From contig CM043953.1 of assembly GCA_014529385.2 (NCBI GenBank), positions 71,089,372 through 71,153,371 of the forward strand: 64,000 nt of DNA, read 5' to 3'. The stretch comes from Adiantum capillus-veneris (taxonomy: Eukaryota > Streptophyta > Polypodiopsida > Polypodiales > Pteridaceae). The notes beneath the pieces were generated by a model, which did not search any database, was not told where the DNA came from, and worked only from the letters and a program-made list of their open reading frames with translations. The translations under genes and the position numbers were made by a program. Positions 9,761 through 21,666 of this stretch are shown here, in pieces (the stretch's first letter is position 1; the number at the start of each line of letters is the position of its first letter).

Positions 9761-12700
9761 AGTTACATGGGTCATGGATGTGTGGTCATGGCACCATGTA
9801 TGCCTCATGGACAGCTAGCTTTGTTGTAGTAGACATTGATGCGCTCAGGTTGAATGTCGGAGCCATTGTAGTTACCAGTGGGGTCGATGACGTGCTCTAT
9901 GCATACAACCTCCTAGAACTTAGCCCCACTCTAGTTGCCATGTTTGCCTCCTTGGACGTGCAAAATCTCATGCATGGTGATAAGCGGAGGAGGACGAGGA
10001 GAAGCAAGAAGGGCCTAAGCTCTAGCAATGCAGAAGAGAAGCTTCTGGCTATGGCATATTCCTAATTGGTAATGCATGTGTTGATCGCCTCTTCTCACAC
10101 TAAGGATTGGTAGTAAAATGATTCTAGGCTTACCATCCTTTCGCCTTGTTTGTGTATTGAGTAAGAGATAGCCCCACCCAAGAGAAATACACAGTCCAAC
10201 ATCACACCTGCAGCTCCAACAAACCCACAAGCTGCGGTGAAAGTGACCAAAGTTGCAAATAGCCAAGAACCTTACTAATAGGGTATCTTGTTAGATAAAA
10301 CTCACGGAGAGCGAGAGGATTTTGCGATCAGTGAGAAAATATTGTGGTAAGAGAGTGTCCTTAACAATTAGCAAAAGGGAAAAAAATTTCTAGCTTCGTT
10401 GTTAGCAAATAAGAAAATCTCTGCAAAGGTTTTGTTGGTTTGCTACAAAAAAGCATGTGGGTAGCAACAAACTTATAACAATGGATAATCCATTTTATTA
10501 AAAGATAGAATTGTTTTCGTTAGACCCTATTAAAGAAAGAATTGTTTGGTTGATGCTTGAAGAGATGTATGAATGAAATTGTGATAAAAACTAATAAAGG
10601 AACCCTGATTATATATGTAAAACGATATGGTAGTAAATAGAAAACAAGAAGAATGGGTGAGTGTGGTATAGAAAGTGGGAGAGTAGTATCCAATTGGAAC
10701 TATCTACAGACGGGTAGACACTTTTAGTTAAACACTTTTCACAACTCTAGTTGTTAGTTAAGGTTAAACGCATACCATATCTAGCAATTTATGGATGGTA
10801 GCCGAGCCTCTTATACATGGAAAAGGAGTCATCTAGAGAACCAAGGCATGTTGAGGCTCTACTTTAGTTGTGATATGATGTTATAAACCTTGCTTTTGGG
10901 TAGGATCTTTACATCCACAACCGTGAACAATAGAGACCTCTCTCACTTCTATGCTCATATCCTTTCTCTAGATTGAAGTGAAATGTTGTCGATGGAGCCG
11001 AAGAACAAAGGAAGGCCTAACTATCAAGTCGCTCTAGCCGCTAAGTTGGGGGCCTTACAATAATAGGGCATTTTAAGATTCTATTGGGTTTCAACCTTGT
11101 GCAAAATTGAGGAAATAGAATTAAATATGAAGATTGCAAGTAGGTTGATCCATCTTTTATGGTGTTCAAGATTACTATAAAGGGACAAAGTTAATGGGAG
11201 TGTCTACCATTAATTATGCAATCACATCCCTTTTGGCCTTGACCTAAGCAAAGCTAATATTACCCGTATGATTTCCTCCCAATCATCTTCCAACAATGCT
11301 TCAACTTTTGCTTGAGATGAAAAAATATTCGCAATATATGACGTTGTTCAAGGGAATGAGTGGAATACATCCATCACATGCATTTGTGCATAAGGTCATG
11401 AATACCTTGGAATAAACATCCACAAAGCAATTTAGTTGAATAAAACAGTGATAAAAAAATCTTGTTTGCTTACCACATCCAACCCTCTGAAATGATGTTT
11501 GCGCAATAAAGGACAATACTTTATCATCAAATGGCACAAAACGTGCTCCTATACTTGCCCAAGGATGTAAATCTACAAATTGTGCATGCATCAAAGTTTC
11601 TAATATCGAGTATATAATGTTTGGGGCTCAAGACATGATTCTTGTGGTCACCCTTTCAAAATGAAATTATCATAATTGTTTCTAGCATGCTTTTTGAATA
11701 TGTTTTAAGAGAACCTCGCCTCATCTAAAGAATTATGATAGCGCCGTATGTAAAAGGTCGACCCTTTCTTTGCCAGCTCTATTTTTACTTTTAGGGATGA
11801 CTGATGGACAAAAGAAAGTCCTTCAATACTATTTTGATTTTTTTACAATAGTTTGTTGTATCAAAGCAAGTCCTTGTAAACAATCATCCTGTTTCTCCAG
11901 ACAATATTTTTTATGGCCATTAGTATCTTCTTACTTAGCACATACACAGGCGTTATCATGTAGATATCTTACATGATTCAATACTTAACAAGTTGGCCTC
12001 CATTGTAACAAAAGCACATTCATTACCAAATATATGTAACAACTCATTAAGCCTTCCTATTAGTACAATGAGAAGGGCATATTGTAATTGTAGATATAAC
12101 AACAGCAATTTATTTGCCTACTGCCTGAGTTTTCATATTCAAACATCACATATAAAGGACCTATATTTCAAGTTTCATAGAGAGACGAAGGGCATAAAAT
12201 GTACAAATAATCTATTTTGCAGAATGCAACGCAATATAAACAAAATCGCAAAACATTTTTGATCCCATCTAAAACTATTATCCAAGCATTTTTTATCCCA
12301 TCTAGAAATATTATCCAAGCATTTGAATAGTGGTTTTGTTTTTCAGATGGTGCTTGTAGCAATTTAGTCGTATGACTTCCATTTGGAGTACTTAAAAGAG
12401 TTTCTTAACTCAGCTAATACTCCTCCTAGAGTGCTAATGTTTTAACTACTATCATATGAGACGTGCCATTTTCTTGGGCATCAAATTTCAAAGGGCATCC
12501 CACACAGGCTAGAATGAAGATAATCAAATTACATGAGCCCCTGTAACTAATAAGTAAAGCTCCACTTGAAACACTCAGGCGGTATTAAAGAGTGATCAGT
12601 GAAGATTCATTGAGAACCTTCAGAATGATCAAAATAGCACTCTTTACATGCTAGTAGTCCTTTTCCAAGTGTATATTGTCTTTACATGTGAATCAAGATG

Positions 12701-13570
12701 ACAAGTGCTTGTGTTCAAACATCTCCTTATATTCAAAGCAATCCATCGCATACTCCGTATTGACATTCTTCAAAGTGCATGCATTTTTCCTCGATTGTAA
12801 TATCACTTGAATGAGCTTCACATTCTCTTCCTAGAAGAATGGGTATATAGTACTGACAAATTGGCTGCTTTGACAATTTCGATTTCCTTTAAATAAACAT
12901 GGTTCCTATCTATACCAGTTTTACCTTCTGTCCAATCACCTCCAATTAGAGATAAATATTGCTTAGTGCTCAAAAGATCCGCTGCTACTACCAACAGCAA
13001 ATGCATTCGACGACCTGCCAATCCACAAAAACAGCTTGTTTTAACGTTCGTTTAAGCAGCCATGTCCTTGCAATGGTGAGAACTAATCCTCCTTAAGCCA
13101 CATATTCCACTGATCAAATTGTTGTCGCTTTAGGCCAATTTAACCTAGTCTTTCCAGTAGATCATACATGGGCATTTCATGGGATTCATTTTCCCCCCCT
13201 CATTAATCACCTCTTGTTCTCCTATATGCTTTAAAGAGAAGGCTTCTCAACTTCAGCCTTTGGACTGAATATTCAATGTGCTTAATGGCCACATATCCTT
13301 CAGACTTCTACCTCACAAATGCTCAGGATCGATTCATTAACTTATCCATCACTTTCAACATCTCAATTAAACCGGCCAGCATGATTTTGAGGAGAAAGGA
13401 AATCTGGAAGAACACGCTTTTGAGTGGCTCACTACGTATCACATACACAAGCTGCCCCAGCCCCTTCCCCGTCTTTTTCCCCAGTAACAAGCACGCACTT
13501 TCGGCATGGGCACCATGGTTGACCCAGTCGACTAGAGAAACAGTAAGCGCACAAAGCCAACCACATGGCT
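9761..13570. other. No recognisable gene
   Basis: About 3.8 kb without any family signature I can support. A 102-codon plus-strand frame (9757-10065) and a 97-codon minus-strand frame (11301-11594) have no motif I recognise. Composition is AT-rich. This may be decayed repeat or unique intergenic DNA. Confidence 0.5.
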
Positions 13571-14200
13571 AGGTTGTTTACTTTAGACATCATGATGCCA
13601 GATCCCAGATGACTAGCTTGTTTTGGAGAGCATTGTGTGAGAATTTGGGTATGACACTCCAGTCTTCATCATCAATTCATCTACAGACTGATGGGCAGTC
13701 AAAGATTACCAATTCAGTAGTTCTATACTTGTGCCATTGGTGGAGTTTGCCTACAACAGCACGGCCTACTAGGAAGGCACCTTTTGAGATAGCCGTAGGT
13801 GGCAAGAGCGTTCTGCCTATTTTGTAAATCATGTAGAGGATCTTGCTCCATCTTATGCCAAGGTTTAAGAGGCTTTGTACTTGCCATTAGAAAAAGAAGA
13901 TTTGGTGCTTCTCAAGTTTGAGAAGCCCAGATTGAGAGAGAGGAAGGGTAAGGAGACAAAGCCAAGTATGCATATGCAATACTATAGACCTTCCCACATC
14001 TTGCAAAAGATCAACAAAATATCCTTCAGACTACAATTGCCAAACCATTGGATGATTCACAACACATTTCATGTGAGTCTTCTTGGAATGAGGTGGTCTC
14101 TTCAGACAACTATTCCAGGTTGGGCTAAGAGTTGGTCGTCAGTTCAGACAGTCAAACTTCAAACAACAGATCAGGCAAAGAAACTGACACTAAAATGGAA
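13571..14200 (+). pseudogene. pol: Ty3/gypsy integrase C-terminal relic
   Basis: 13609-13827 carries the second half of a gypsy integrase core: SLFWRALCENLG, then an HPQTDGQSE-like block with substitutions (HLQTDGQSK). 13875-14190 carries the C-terminal region: a LVLLKFEKPRLRERKGKE block and LPNHWMIHNTFHVSLL. It resembles gypsy-B (minus strand, 40856-41958) more than gypsy-A or D. Frameshifts lie between the blocks. Nothing upstream (RT, RNase H) is recognisable, so it is an isolated 3' fragment. Confidence 0.8.
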
Positions 14201-14260
14201 CTGGCAATAGTAGCTGAAATGGAAATGACACATAAACTAGAACTCGAACTAGAACTGGGT

Positions 14261-14624
14261 TGTATTCTTATTAGATCAGTACAACTAGAACAAAGTACAG
14301 TGTAAGGATTGCTTTGAGCTTATCGACAAGAGAATATAAGAGCACAGTAAGCTCCAAGACACTAGACTCAAGAGTGCAATAGAGTGTAGCTCCCAAAATC
14401 CCCCAAGTCATTCTCCGCCAAATGAAGTAATGACCCCTATTTATAGGTGTCGAGCAGGGTCTCTGACTGACTGTCCACTGTACAGTTACTACAATAACTG
14501 GCTCGGTAATTACCAGTTCAACCGCCAGTCGGAATGCCAACCTAGGGACTTTTCCCACCATCTACATTTCTTTTGGAATATTTCCAAAATTTCTGAGATG
14601 GATAAAATTTCAGGTATGTTGGCA
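14261..14624 (-). repeat. Probable 3' LTR of element C (minus sense)
   Basis: The plus strand begins TGTATTCTTATTAG and ends GTTGGCA, giving TG...CA ends over 364 bp. On the minus strand there is a TATAAATA box (complement at about 14437-14447) with a leader-like stretch downstream. A purine-rich tract (AAAAAGGGGG on the minus strand, 14630-14640) lies just inside, as expected for a polypurine tract before a 3' LTR. The matching 5' LTR is not seen at the other end of the unit. Confidence 0.45.
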
Positions 14625-14649
14625 AGTGTCCCCCTTTTTGCAGGCTAAG

Positions 14650-17535
14650 GTAAGCCTCTCAGCTCACTATGCTCGTGAGGTGACTCACACACTAGATGTC
14701 ATCGGCTCTTTTTATATGGAGCCTTCTTCTTGGTAGGTTTCTGAATAACCCTGGGTGGAGGCTGAATTGATGGACCAGTAACCTGAGCACCAGTGCTTGC
14801 ATTGTCCTTCTGAATAAGCCGGTAAATGGCCTCTTGCTTCAGTTGTTCCTTTCATTCGGTCACCATTTCTACTTCGTATGGTACCAATGCATTTCAAGTT
14901 TTGGTGTCAGCATCATACAGAGTTCACCTTCCTCGGGTCAGTCTAGCCTTGGCTAGCTTATGACAAACTGCTTCAGGAAGAGGCTGATTGGCTTTTATTC
15001 TAGCTTCAAGAGGCCAGGAAAGAAACAAGGAAATTCATCCTCTTTGACCGGCAAGGCATTCAATAAGGTTGGCGAATCAGGAGCAAACTTGATGAAATTC
15101 ATAATGATCTGATTTTCCTGCTGAAGCATCTTCCTGTATATTCTGATAAGATGAAACAAGCTTTTCACATGCACCTACTGCTCTCACAGTGTCAATCGAG
15201 TTTTTACCCCTTTGCTACTGGTGGCATTATTTTCTAGCAGCATCCTGATTTTCTAGTTTAGTACTTCTTGCCCATCTGCATTTTTACCAGCATCTCTTTG
15301 ATTTGGACCCTAATATCCTTCATACATCTGTGTGTGGGTTTATCACCTTGTAGCACTTCTAATTGTATACCTAGACTCTGAAGATTCACAGTAGAAGGTT
15401 CTTCTATGTGCGGATTAACCACCACATCGTCATTTGTCAAGAACCATTCGCGAACTCTTTCAAATACATGTATGCATCTGGGGTGTGGAGGTAGCTCACA
15501 AGTGGTTTGATCATGATACTTGATCAGCTTTCACTGCTCCACCATCCTTCTGGCTCCAGCATAAAGCATTTGAAATCGCTCTAAATCAGAGTAAATCATC
15601 TCATCATGAAAAAACTCCTGAATCTGAGTTGTCTTTTGCTTCCTCAAGCTCTTATTTAGTGGCAGCAGTTCACTGAAGAAGTTCCGGTCTGTGTCCAAAT
15701 CCGAATCTAGATCTAGAATAATTTGTTTACCTTTATCCAAGCTTTGAACTGCTGATCAAGATTACTGCCTTCCTGATTGTTGTTGGGTGCTCTACTGGGT
15801 CTGCTGCTAGGGTTGGTCAGCTCCAATCTGTTCTTTTGTTTGTGTTTGACCGCCAGCTTCCCCATCTCTCTTTTCATCGGAGCCTTGTCCACCACTGGTC
15901 ACTGACCCCCCTGCTGTTGATCCTAGTGGTGGAGGAGAAGGTGGGGTGTCAACATCATCATCATCATCATCCTTGTCCTCTCCCCCTTGCTCATTGGGAC
16001 CTGCATCATCATCCTAAGAGTCCTCTTCTTCATCCTTTTCATAATCTTCATCGACTAGATCTTGGTTCCTTATATATTCCATAAGTGCTTCATCAACCAA
16101 AGTGGTGTTGTATTTCTTGGCTTGCAGGTCAGACTGGATAGATGCAACGAATTTTTGGAGATCGCCTAAATTAAAAGTCAGGTCTGTATCCGTATCAGTG
16201 ATATCGACCAGGGACTGGTAGATGCACTTCTCCAGTATAGCCTTTTTCATCACATTGTGCATCTCACTAAGTGTACTGAAAGCAACCATTTTTCTGTTCA
16301 GCATTCTTTTGAACCTTTCTGCTGTCTATTTAGTGACCTTCTCTTCTTCCATTACTGCATTATCAGACTTCAAATGCTCTGTCTTCCGCTGGAGGGTAGA
16401 AATTCTCTTGGCACTTTGATTCTGGTCAATTTGATAATGCAATATTTGTTTTTTCCGTTCTACTTTTTCCTTCTTCAATTCATTACCTTCCACCTTAGTG
16501 CGTTGCCATTGGTTTTATCTGTGGGCACTGTGTTCTTTGGAGTACTGACCAGGTTAATTACATTCTCTGCTCAAGGATCCGTAGAATGCTTCTTATCTGT
16601 AGTGTGCACTCTTGCCTGGAGTTGTTCCAAGAAGGTTGTTGTTTTCCTCTTCTTCTCATACGGGCTTGCCTCTGACTTAGCCGTTGGTCTCTTGGATCCA
16701 ACCGTTGCCACCTCTGACCCCTTGTCTGTTGGGTCTGCTCCATCTCAAGCTCTTTTGAAGATTTTGACTGACTGGTTCGCTTCTTCCCAGTGCCTTTGCC
16801 GGCCACCTTTTTCTATACCTTCTCAGCATTGACATGTGCTGGTACGCAAGTAGCCCAGTAAAGGAACTGCCAAGCATACTATACCTTGAACAAGTTTTGT
16901 GTCTTAACTTTGGTGTTGCATAATGCTGTTGTACAGAAATCGACTGATATTGATCTCACCCTTGGGATTCATAATTTTTGCCAGCATCATACTGAATAAC
17001 TTCTCAGAGACATAGGTCGGGTTGTTCTTGAGACTAATAGCTTCAGCCATAATTTTGCACACAGGCTTACATTCTAATACAGCCACTGGAATTCCCTGAT
17101 CTCCCATTTTGCACTTCTTTTTAGCTGATGCATCCTCTTTCAAGAACTTACTGACCTAAACAGCGTTGCACGGTGCGGACCGAATGGCTAAGGGTAGATG
17201 GAGCACATGGGATAGATCTCCCACTGTCACTTATACTGTTCTACCATGAATTTCAGCCGTCCCCTTGTCTGGATTGAAAGTATCTACCACATGCTGGATA
17301 ATTTCTACATCAAAGGGTATCTTTGTGGCTTCCACCACGACCTCTAATTTCCAAGGTTTGATAAGATCCTATTCTATTTGTTGAAATAGATACTTACCAA
17401 TCTTATGATACGGCACTCGACATGAAATTTCTGCCACTGAACTCAAAAGTGCATCTGTCCGTGCAGTCATCTCATCCATGGTCGCCTGCATCTTTTCTGA
17501 TACTTTCTGTCTACAAATGTACGAATCGTGCGAAC
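14650..17535 (-). pseudogene. Element C: long ORF remnant of unknown family
   Basis: Minus-strand open segments run nearly end to end, separated by stops and frameshifts, suggesting one protein of roughly 900 residues. I do not recognise the family. In order from the start near 17490: a helical N-terminus (KMQATMDEMTARTDALLSSV); a block with VTVGDLSHVLHLPLAI; a block containing MLAKIMNPKGEINISRFLYN; a basic Lys/Arg nuclear-signal-like patch near 16660; an acidic run with consecutive Asp near 15950-15980; a block ending YAGARRMVEQ; and a Lys-rich tail near 14720. No zinc knuckle, protease, RT or integrase is visible. Its place between LTR-like sequences suggests a non-autonomous LTR element; a decayed host-derived gene is the alternative. 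Confidence 0.5.
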
Positions 17536-17537
17536 AA

Positions 17538-17726
17538 TGTAACAAACTTGGACACTCCAAGTCAAGATTCTACCGCGACACAGCAGAGATTCACTTCAAA
17601 ACAGTTCACAAATGATTCGACACTGACTGTCTGAATTCCGTGCCTAGAGGTATTGGCCCCAAAGACTCGCGCCCCTTTCGATATTTCTTTTTATATTAAT
17701 CTTCGAGCAAAGTACAACTCCTGCAA
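17538..17726 (-). repeat. LTR-C fragment (minus sense)
   Basis: About 189 bp aligned almost base for base with 41961-42150, the solo LTR inside gypsy-B. It begins TGTAACAAACTTGG. On the minus strand it carries a TATAAAAAG box (complement near 17688-17696) followed by the GGGGCGC block shared with other LTRs here. It is cut off at 17726, where LTR-A sequence starts. Confidence 0.8.
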
Positions 17727-18255
17727 GAGCACACGGATTGGCTTCATCGTTGCTCGTTGTTGCTGCCGCGCCCACCCTCTCACCATCGCTGCCCCCCCCC
17801 CCCGGCCCTCGCGCGCCCTGCTGCGCGCAGTCCTCCAGCGCCCCCCCCGCCCCACCCGCTGCATGCCCGCTGCCCGCTACCCAACCCCGCCCGTCACCCT
17901 GCCCGTTGCCCGTCCGCCCTCCGCCGCTGCCCTACCCGCCTGCCGCCCCGCCATTTCCCTCAGCCCGCCAGTCCCACCTCCCAATTCCGCCAGCAACGCG
18001 TGCATCCTCGCATCCCCGGCCTCCTCTCATCAACGACTCTTCTCTTTTTCTTCACAGCAGGAGACACAGATGGAGGCTCAAGCTTCGCCACAGAGGGACT
18101 CCTCCGAAGTCTCCTCGCCCGATGTCAGGACAAGGGCAAGGCCCGACTAGGCAATGTGGAGAGAAAATCCAGCTAGGGCAAAGGGCTAGGAGCTTGGCCT
18201 ATATAGTGAGAGGTTGGGAGGTGGATTCCAGGCACTAGTCTCCCCTAGTCTTACA
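17727..18255 (+). repeat. Gypsy-A 5' LTR (left end missing)
   Basis: GC-rich with a run of about 13 C near 17789. It ends CTAGTCTTACA directly before the primer site. The last 110 bp recur at 29094-29204. No TG start is visible, so the left end appears lost at the junction with LTR-C. Confidence 0.75.
18199..18206 (+). promoter_or_regulatory. TATA box of gypsy-A LTR
   Basis: CTATATAG about 50 bp before the LTR end. The position suits an LTR core promoter with a short R-U5. The copy at 29094 has CTACATAG instead. Confidence 0.5.
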
Positions 18256-18256
18256 T

Positions 18257-18270
18257 TGGTATCAAGAGCC
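18257..18270 (+). other. Gypsy-A primer binding site
   Basis: TGGTATCAAGAGCC lies one base after the LTR end. It resembles the usual plant initiator-Met site TGGTATCAGAGC with one inserted base. Confidence 0.75.
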
Positions 18271-19069
18271 AGCTACTTTTTGGGAGGACAAAAATAGGCA
18301 TGGAGAGTTTTTTGCATGTGCATGGAGGCATGAAGCCGTGAAGCTTCTCTACACGAAAAGCTCGACGAGGGTTCGGGTGGGCAAACCCGCTTGCGAGAAG
18401 GGAGGCCAATTGTGGCACTTGCGCGAAACGCCCTGTTTTCGGCCTTGACAGACGCGCGAGCCCGTGCTGGAGACAATCTGTCTCTGTGGCAGGCGCAACC
18501 AACCAACCCCCGCGGCGTAACAAGCTTCTCTGGCTCTCAACGACGCCTGAGCAGGACGCCATAGCGCTGTGGTTTTCTTGTTCACACGATGCCCTAAGGT
18601 CAAAACCTTTGGGCAAATTGATTATTGACTTAGAGTGCATGCCCACCTCAGCATACACCCATACAAGCCGAATGGATTACGGCATACAAGCCGAATGGAT
18701 TTCGGCATCATACAAAGAGAGGCACGGCCCTCGATTCTCGGCATACCGTTCAGCAATCCAGGAGTGATTAAGTTGCAGACTTTTGCACTTAATTACTATA
18801 CGACAATATTTTCGGCTTTGAACACCAAGGTCAACATAACCTCGCCGAAGGGCCAAGAATTTCTTCGACAAGATGTCAAGCTTCGTCAACAACACTTGTA
18901 AGTTTTCAAACAAGTATCCAACATCACGGATTTACGGGTTGCTTAAAGCTTTGATGACCAACGTAATTAGCACGGCTAATTATCGGCTGCGGTGCAAACT
19001 ACGACTACGGGATTATTTTTTGGAATCAAGGTATTCTTCTTTATCTTTCTTACACTCCACGGTGTTGCC

Positions 19070-19543
19070 ATGGATTCCGATATCAATATGACTTTTGATT
19101 TCGAGCATCATACGCCTAATCCTGCCCGTGATGGCTCGTGGCCGGATACTCTCACGAAGAGTGCCCGGGACGCTACGGCGGGTGACGACGCTTATGAACT
19201 GCTTGATATTCAAGAATTTTGTGCACTTCAGACATGCATATCAATCATGGAAGGAAATTTTACATCTTTAAATGAAAATGTCACTAAATTATCTACATTA
19301 GCGATACAACTTACGCAGCAGCAGGCCAAGGGCCCTATTGCCACACACATGCATGAGCACGTTGTTACACAGGGACAAGGCCCTTCTGATTATGGACAGG
19401 ATCCATCTACCGATGCTTTGCACACTCTCACTGCAAAAGAGGTTGATGAGTTGTTGAAAAACACCAAACCACCGACTTTTAAGGGAGAAGACCGCGATTG
19501 CAATAAGGATGCAGTGAATATCTTTCTCAGCAAGTGGGATGGA
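19070..19543 (+). pseudogene. gag: Gypsy-A gag, N-terminal part
   Basis: The start ATG at 19070 is the first in a long open frame after an ~800-bp leader (18271-19069, no gene seen). The protein is acidic at first, then has a helical segment (LNENVTKLSTLAIQL) and the conserved gag entry motif TKPPTFKGEDRD. It stops being gag exactly at the LINE-1 insertion; the frame resumes at 21667 with the next residues of the same domain. Intact length cannot be read without crossing the insertion. Confidence 0.85.
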
Positions 19544-19559
19544 GAAAGCTGTTACATTG

Positions 19560-21511
19560 GAGCTCAGTACGACTTTCGCTGGCTGGTAGGGTAGTAGTTG
19601 CCAACCAGGTGCTGTTGGCGACTATGTGGTACATCACTTCTTGCTGGATCTTCTCGAGTTGGATCTTCTCGAGTTGGATCTTCTCGAGTTCTTGTATCAG
19701 CCAGGTAGAGAGGCTGATCAGGAACTTCCTTTGGTCAGAACGTGACACTCAGATGGCCCGAGCCAAGGTGGCTTGGTCGGTCATCACGCTTCCTTGTTCT
19801 CAGGGAGGGCTTGGGATCATTGATCCAGCACGGCAAAGCAGGGCCCTTCTAGGGAAGTTCATAGTCAGAGGACTTCTTCCAGGTGAGGAGCCCTGGAAGG
19901 AGTTCTTGTTGCAGAGGCTTGGTGCCAGGGTGCCTCAGTCAGGAGGCCCTTGGCAACCTTCGACCAGATGGATCTTTACAGAGATGCGCCGAGTTGGTTT
20001 GAGCAGGAGACTGGAGGACCGCTTCGCTGTGAGTTTGCTTCGTTCTTGGGAGCTCTTACGGCGTGGCCTGGAGCAGCGACAGCCGATGTGCACGGAGGAG
20101 CGCCTACGGCAGTCCCTCGTCTGGAACCCCATGGTTAGCACTCAGAGAGGCCACTTGGTTGGTAGTCGGCCTCATGTTTCCTGGGGTCCCATGGCAACAG
20201 GTCCAACGCGCTCTCTAGGTGACTGGCTAGAGTTCACAAGTTTGTCGGAGAAGGTGCAGGGTTTCCAGCTGCAGGGCATGAGAGGGGTGCAGAGCATGTG
20301 TCAGGACATCTCAGAGTCAGTTCCAGCTGAGTGGCTCACGCCTCTCGAGCCAGTAGCACCCCGGTGGATGGGAGCCTTCACACGACTGGAGGTTCTCATT
20401 TCAGTCAAGGCCTGCTCAAAGACTGTCCCAGCCCAGTTTTTCGAGCTTCAGGGTGGGGGACGATTACAACGAGTTGCAGTAGAGGCCCCGCAGGTAGCAG
20501 AGTGCTGTTTTCAGAGGATCCGAGTTGTGGGCATCTGTGGGAGGACTTGCTTCATAGACCCTGACCCAGCAGCTCTTGAGACTGGACACTGGAGGCTATG
20601 GGCTTGGGAGTGTTGTCCACTGGCACGAGTACAGTGGGATCTTGGTGAGTGGTTATGGAGGGACCCCTTCTCTTCTGCAGACCACCCAGGAGTCCCTTTC
20701 TTTCAGTACACTCTTAGGCTTGGACGTCATATACTTGCAGCACAGAGAGAGGCCCGCCCCGTTGTAGCACGTCATTGGCAGGAGGAGGGCCTCACAGTCG
20801 AGTTCTTGGCAGCCTTTTGACAAAGGCTGTGGGACTCCAAACAGCCGAGGCGCGTCACTTTGTTTCAGTGGCTGGTTGCACACAGAGCTACAGCAGTAGG
20901 GAGCTGGCTTGTGCATAGTGGTCTCTCGGCCGCATGCGCAGCCTGTGACCAGTTGGTGGAGAGTCATCGTCATTGTCTTTGGGACTGTCCCTCGGCCCAG
21001 CAGGTGTGGCTACGAGTTCTTCAGCTGATGCCTACTCTCTCCACGGCTAGATAGTACACTTGGGGGGGCAGCGGCTTGGTCCACTCTCACGGGCCCGGTA
21101 CTTCAGTTTGAGCTATCTTCCACCAGCAGGATGATAGTGATACCAGGGGGGCGTCCTACACTCCAACCTACTACAGAGTTTACTCCACAGGAGTGGTGCA
21201 GTGAGAGAGAGGAGTGTTGGGAGCTCATCAGTGGCCTGACACTGTGGTTCATCTGGCGGGCCCGCTGTTTCCGCATTTGTGAGGCCCGCTCTATGCCGCC
21301 GGCAGAGACTGTTCGTGACTTTTGGCTAAAGCTGATCCATACTCTCAGAGGACGGCTTGAGGGACTACAGGGCAGCTCCGACCGCATGCGGGAGCGCCGC
21401 GAGGCTTTCCTTCGACTCTGGCGCCCTGGGCCTTTCTATACCATTGTCCAAGGTGTGCTCAGATGGCACTACCGACCACCTGTGTGGCTCTTCCCTCCTC
21501 CCATCCCTTGA
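19560..21511 (+). pseudogene. LINE-1 ORF2 C-terminal region
   Basis: The RT thumb region follows the truncation (SLAGRVVVANQVLLATMWYI, then ERLIRNFLWS), and the frame stays open to 20820. After a TGA at 20818-20820 the same frame continues with the zinc-binding RT-associated domain. That domain reads LFQWLVAHRATAVGSWL, then CAACDQLVESHRHCLWDC with its Cys/His set intact, and ends at a TAG near 21051. A C-terminal block (21131-21511) lies in another frame. Near 19645-19689 a 15-bp unit is repeated three times, giving WIFSS three times where LINE-2 has it once. Confidence 0.9.
19645..19689 (+). repeat. 15-bp x3 tandem repeat in LINE-1 ORF2
   Basis: Three in-frame copies of TGGATCTTCTCGAGT. LINE-2 has a single copy at the same place (about 33353-33367). 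Confidence 0.9.
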
Positions 21512-21666
21512 TTTAGCCTCATTGTATATATGTTGTTCTTTCATTGGGAGAGTCTCCCCATCATGTTTGTTGTAGCCCTCTCTTACAAAGGTGGTTGTAG
21601 CCCTACGGGCAGCTTTCATTAACTAATAGAAGAATCTTTTTCTCAAAAAAAAAAAAGTGGGATGGA

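Larger units (their letters stand above)
19544..21654 (+). mobile_element. LINE-1, 5'-truncated, inserted in gypsy-A gag
   Basis: A 2.1-kb non-LTR element flanked by a perfect 12-bp TSD, AAGTGGGATGGA, at 19532-19543 and 21655-21666. Its 3' end is an A-run. It starts at a point equivalent to about 33251 of LINE-2, so it lacks ORF1, the endonuclease and most of the RT. These are the textbook marks of target-primed reverse transcription. Confidence 0.95.

Noticed and set aside
11301..11594. Possible copia integrase C-terminal fragment on the minus strand
   Set aside because: Only a vague resemblance around DLHPWASIGARFVPFDDK; no catalytic or neighbouring domain supports it.
17653..18238. Three overlapping long open frames rich in Pro, Ala and Arg
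   Set aside because: They result from GC-rich, stop-poor LTR-A sequence with a poly-C run. No domain is seen, and several frames are open at once.
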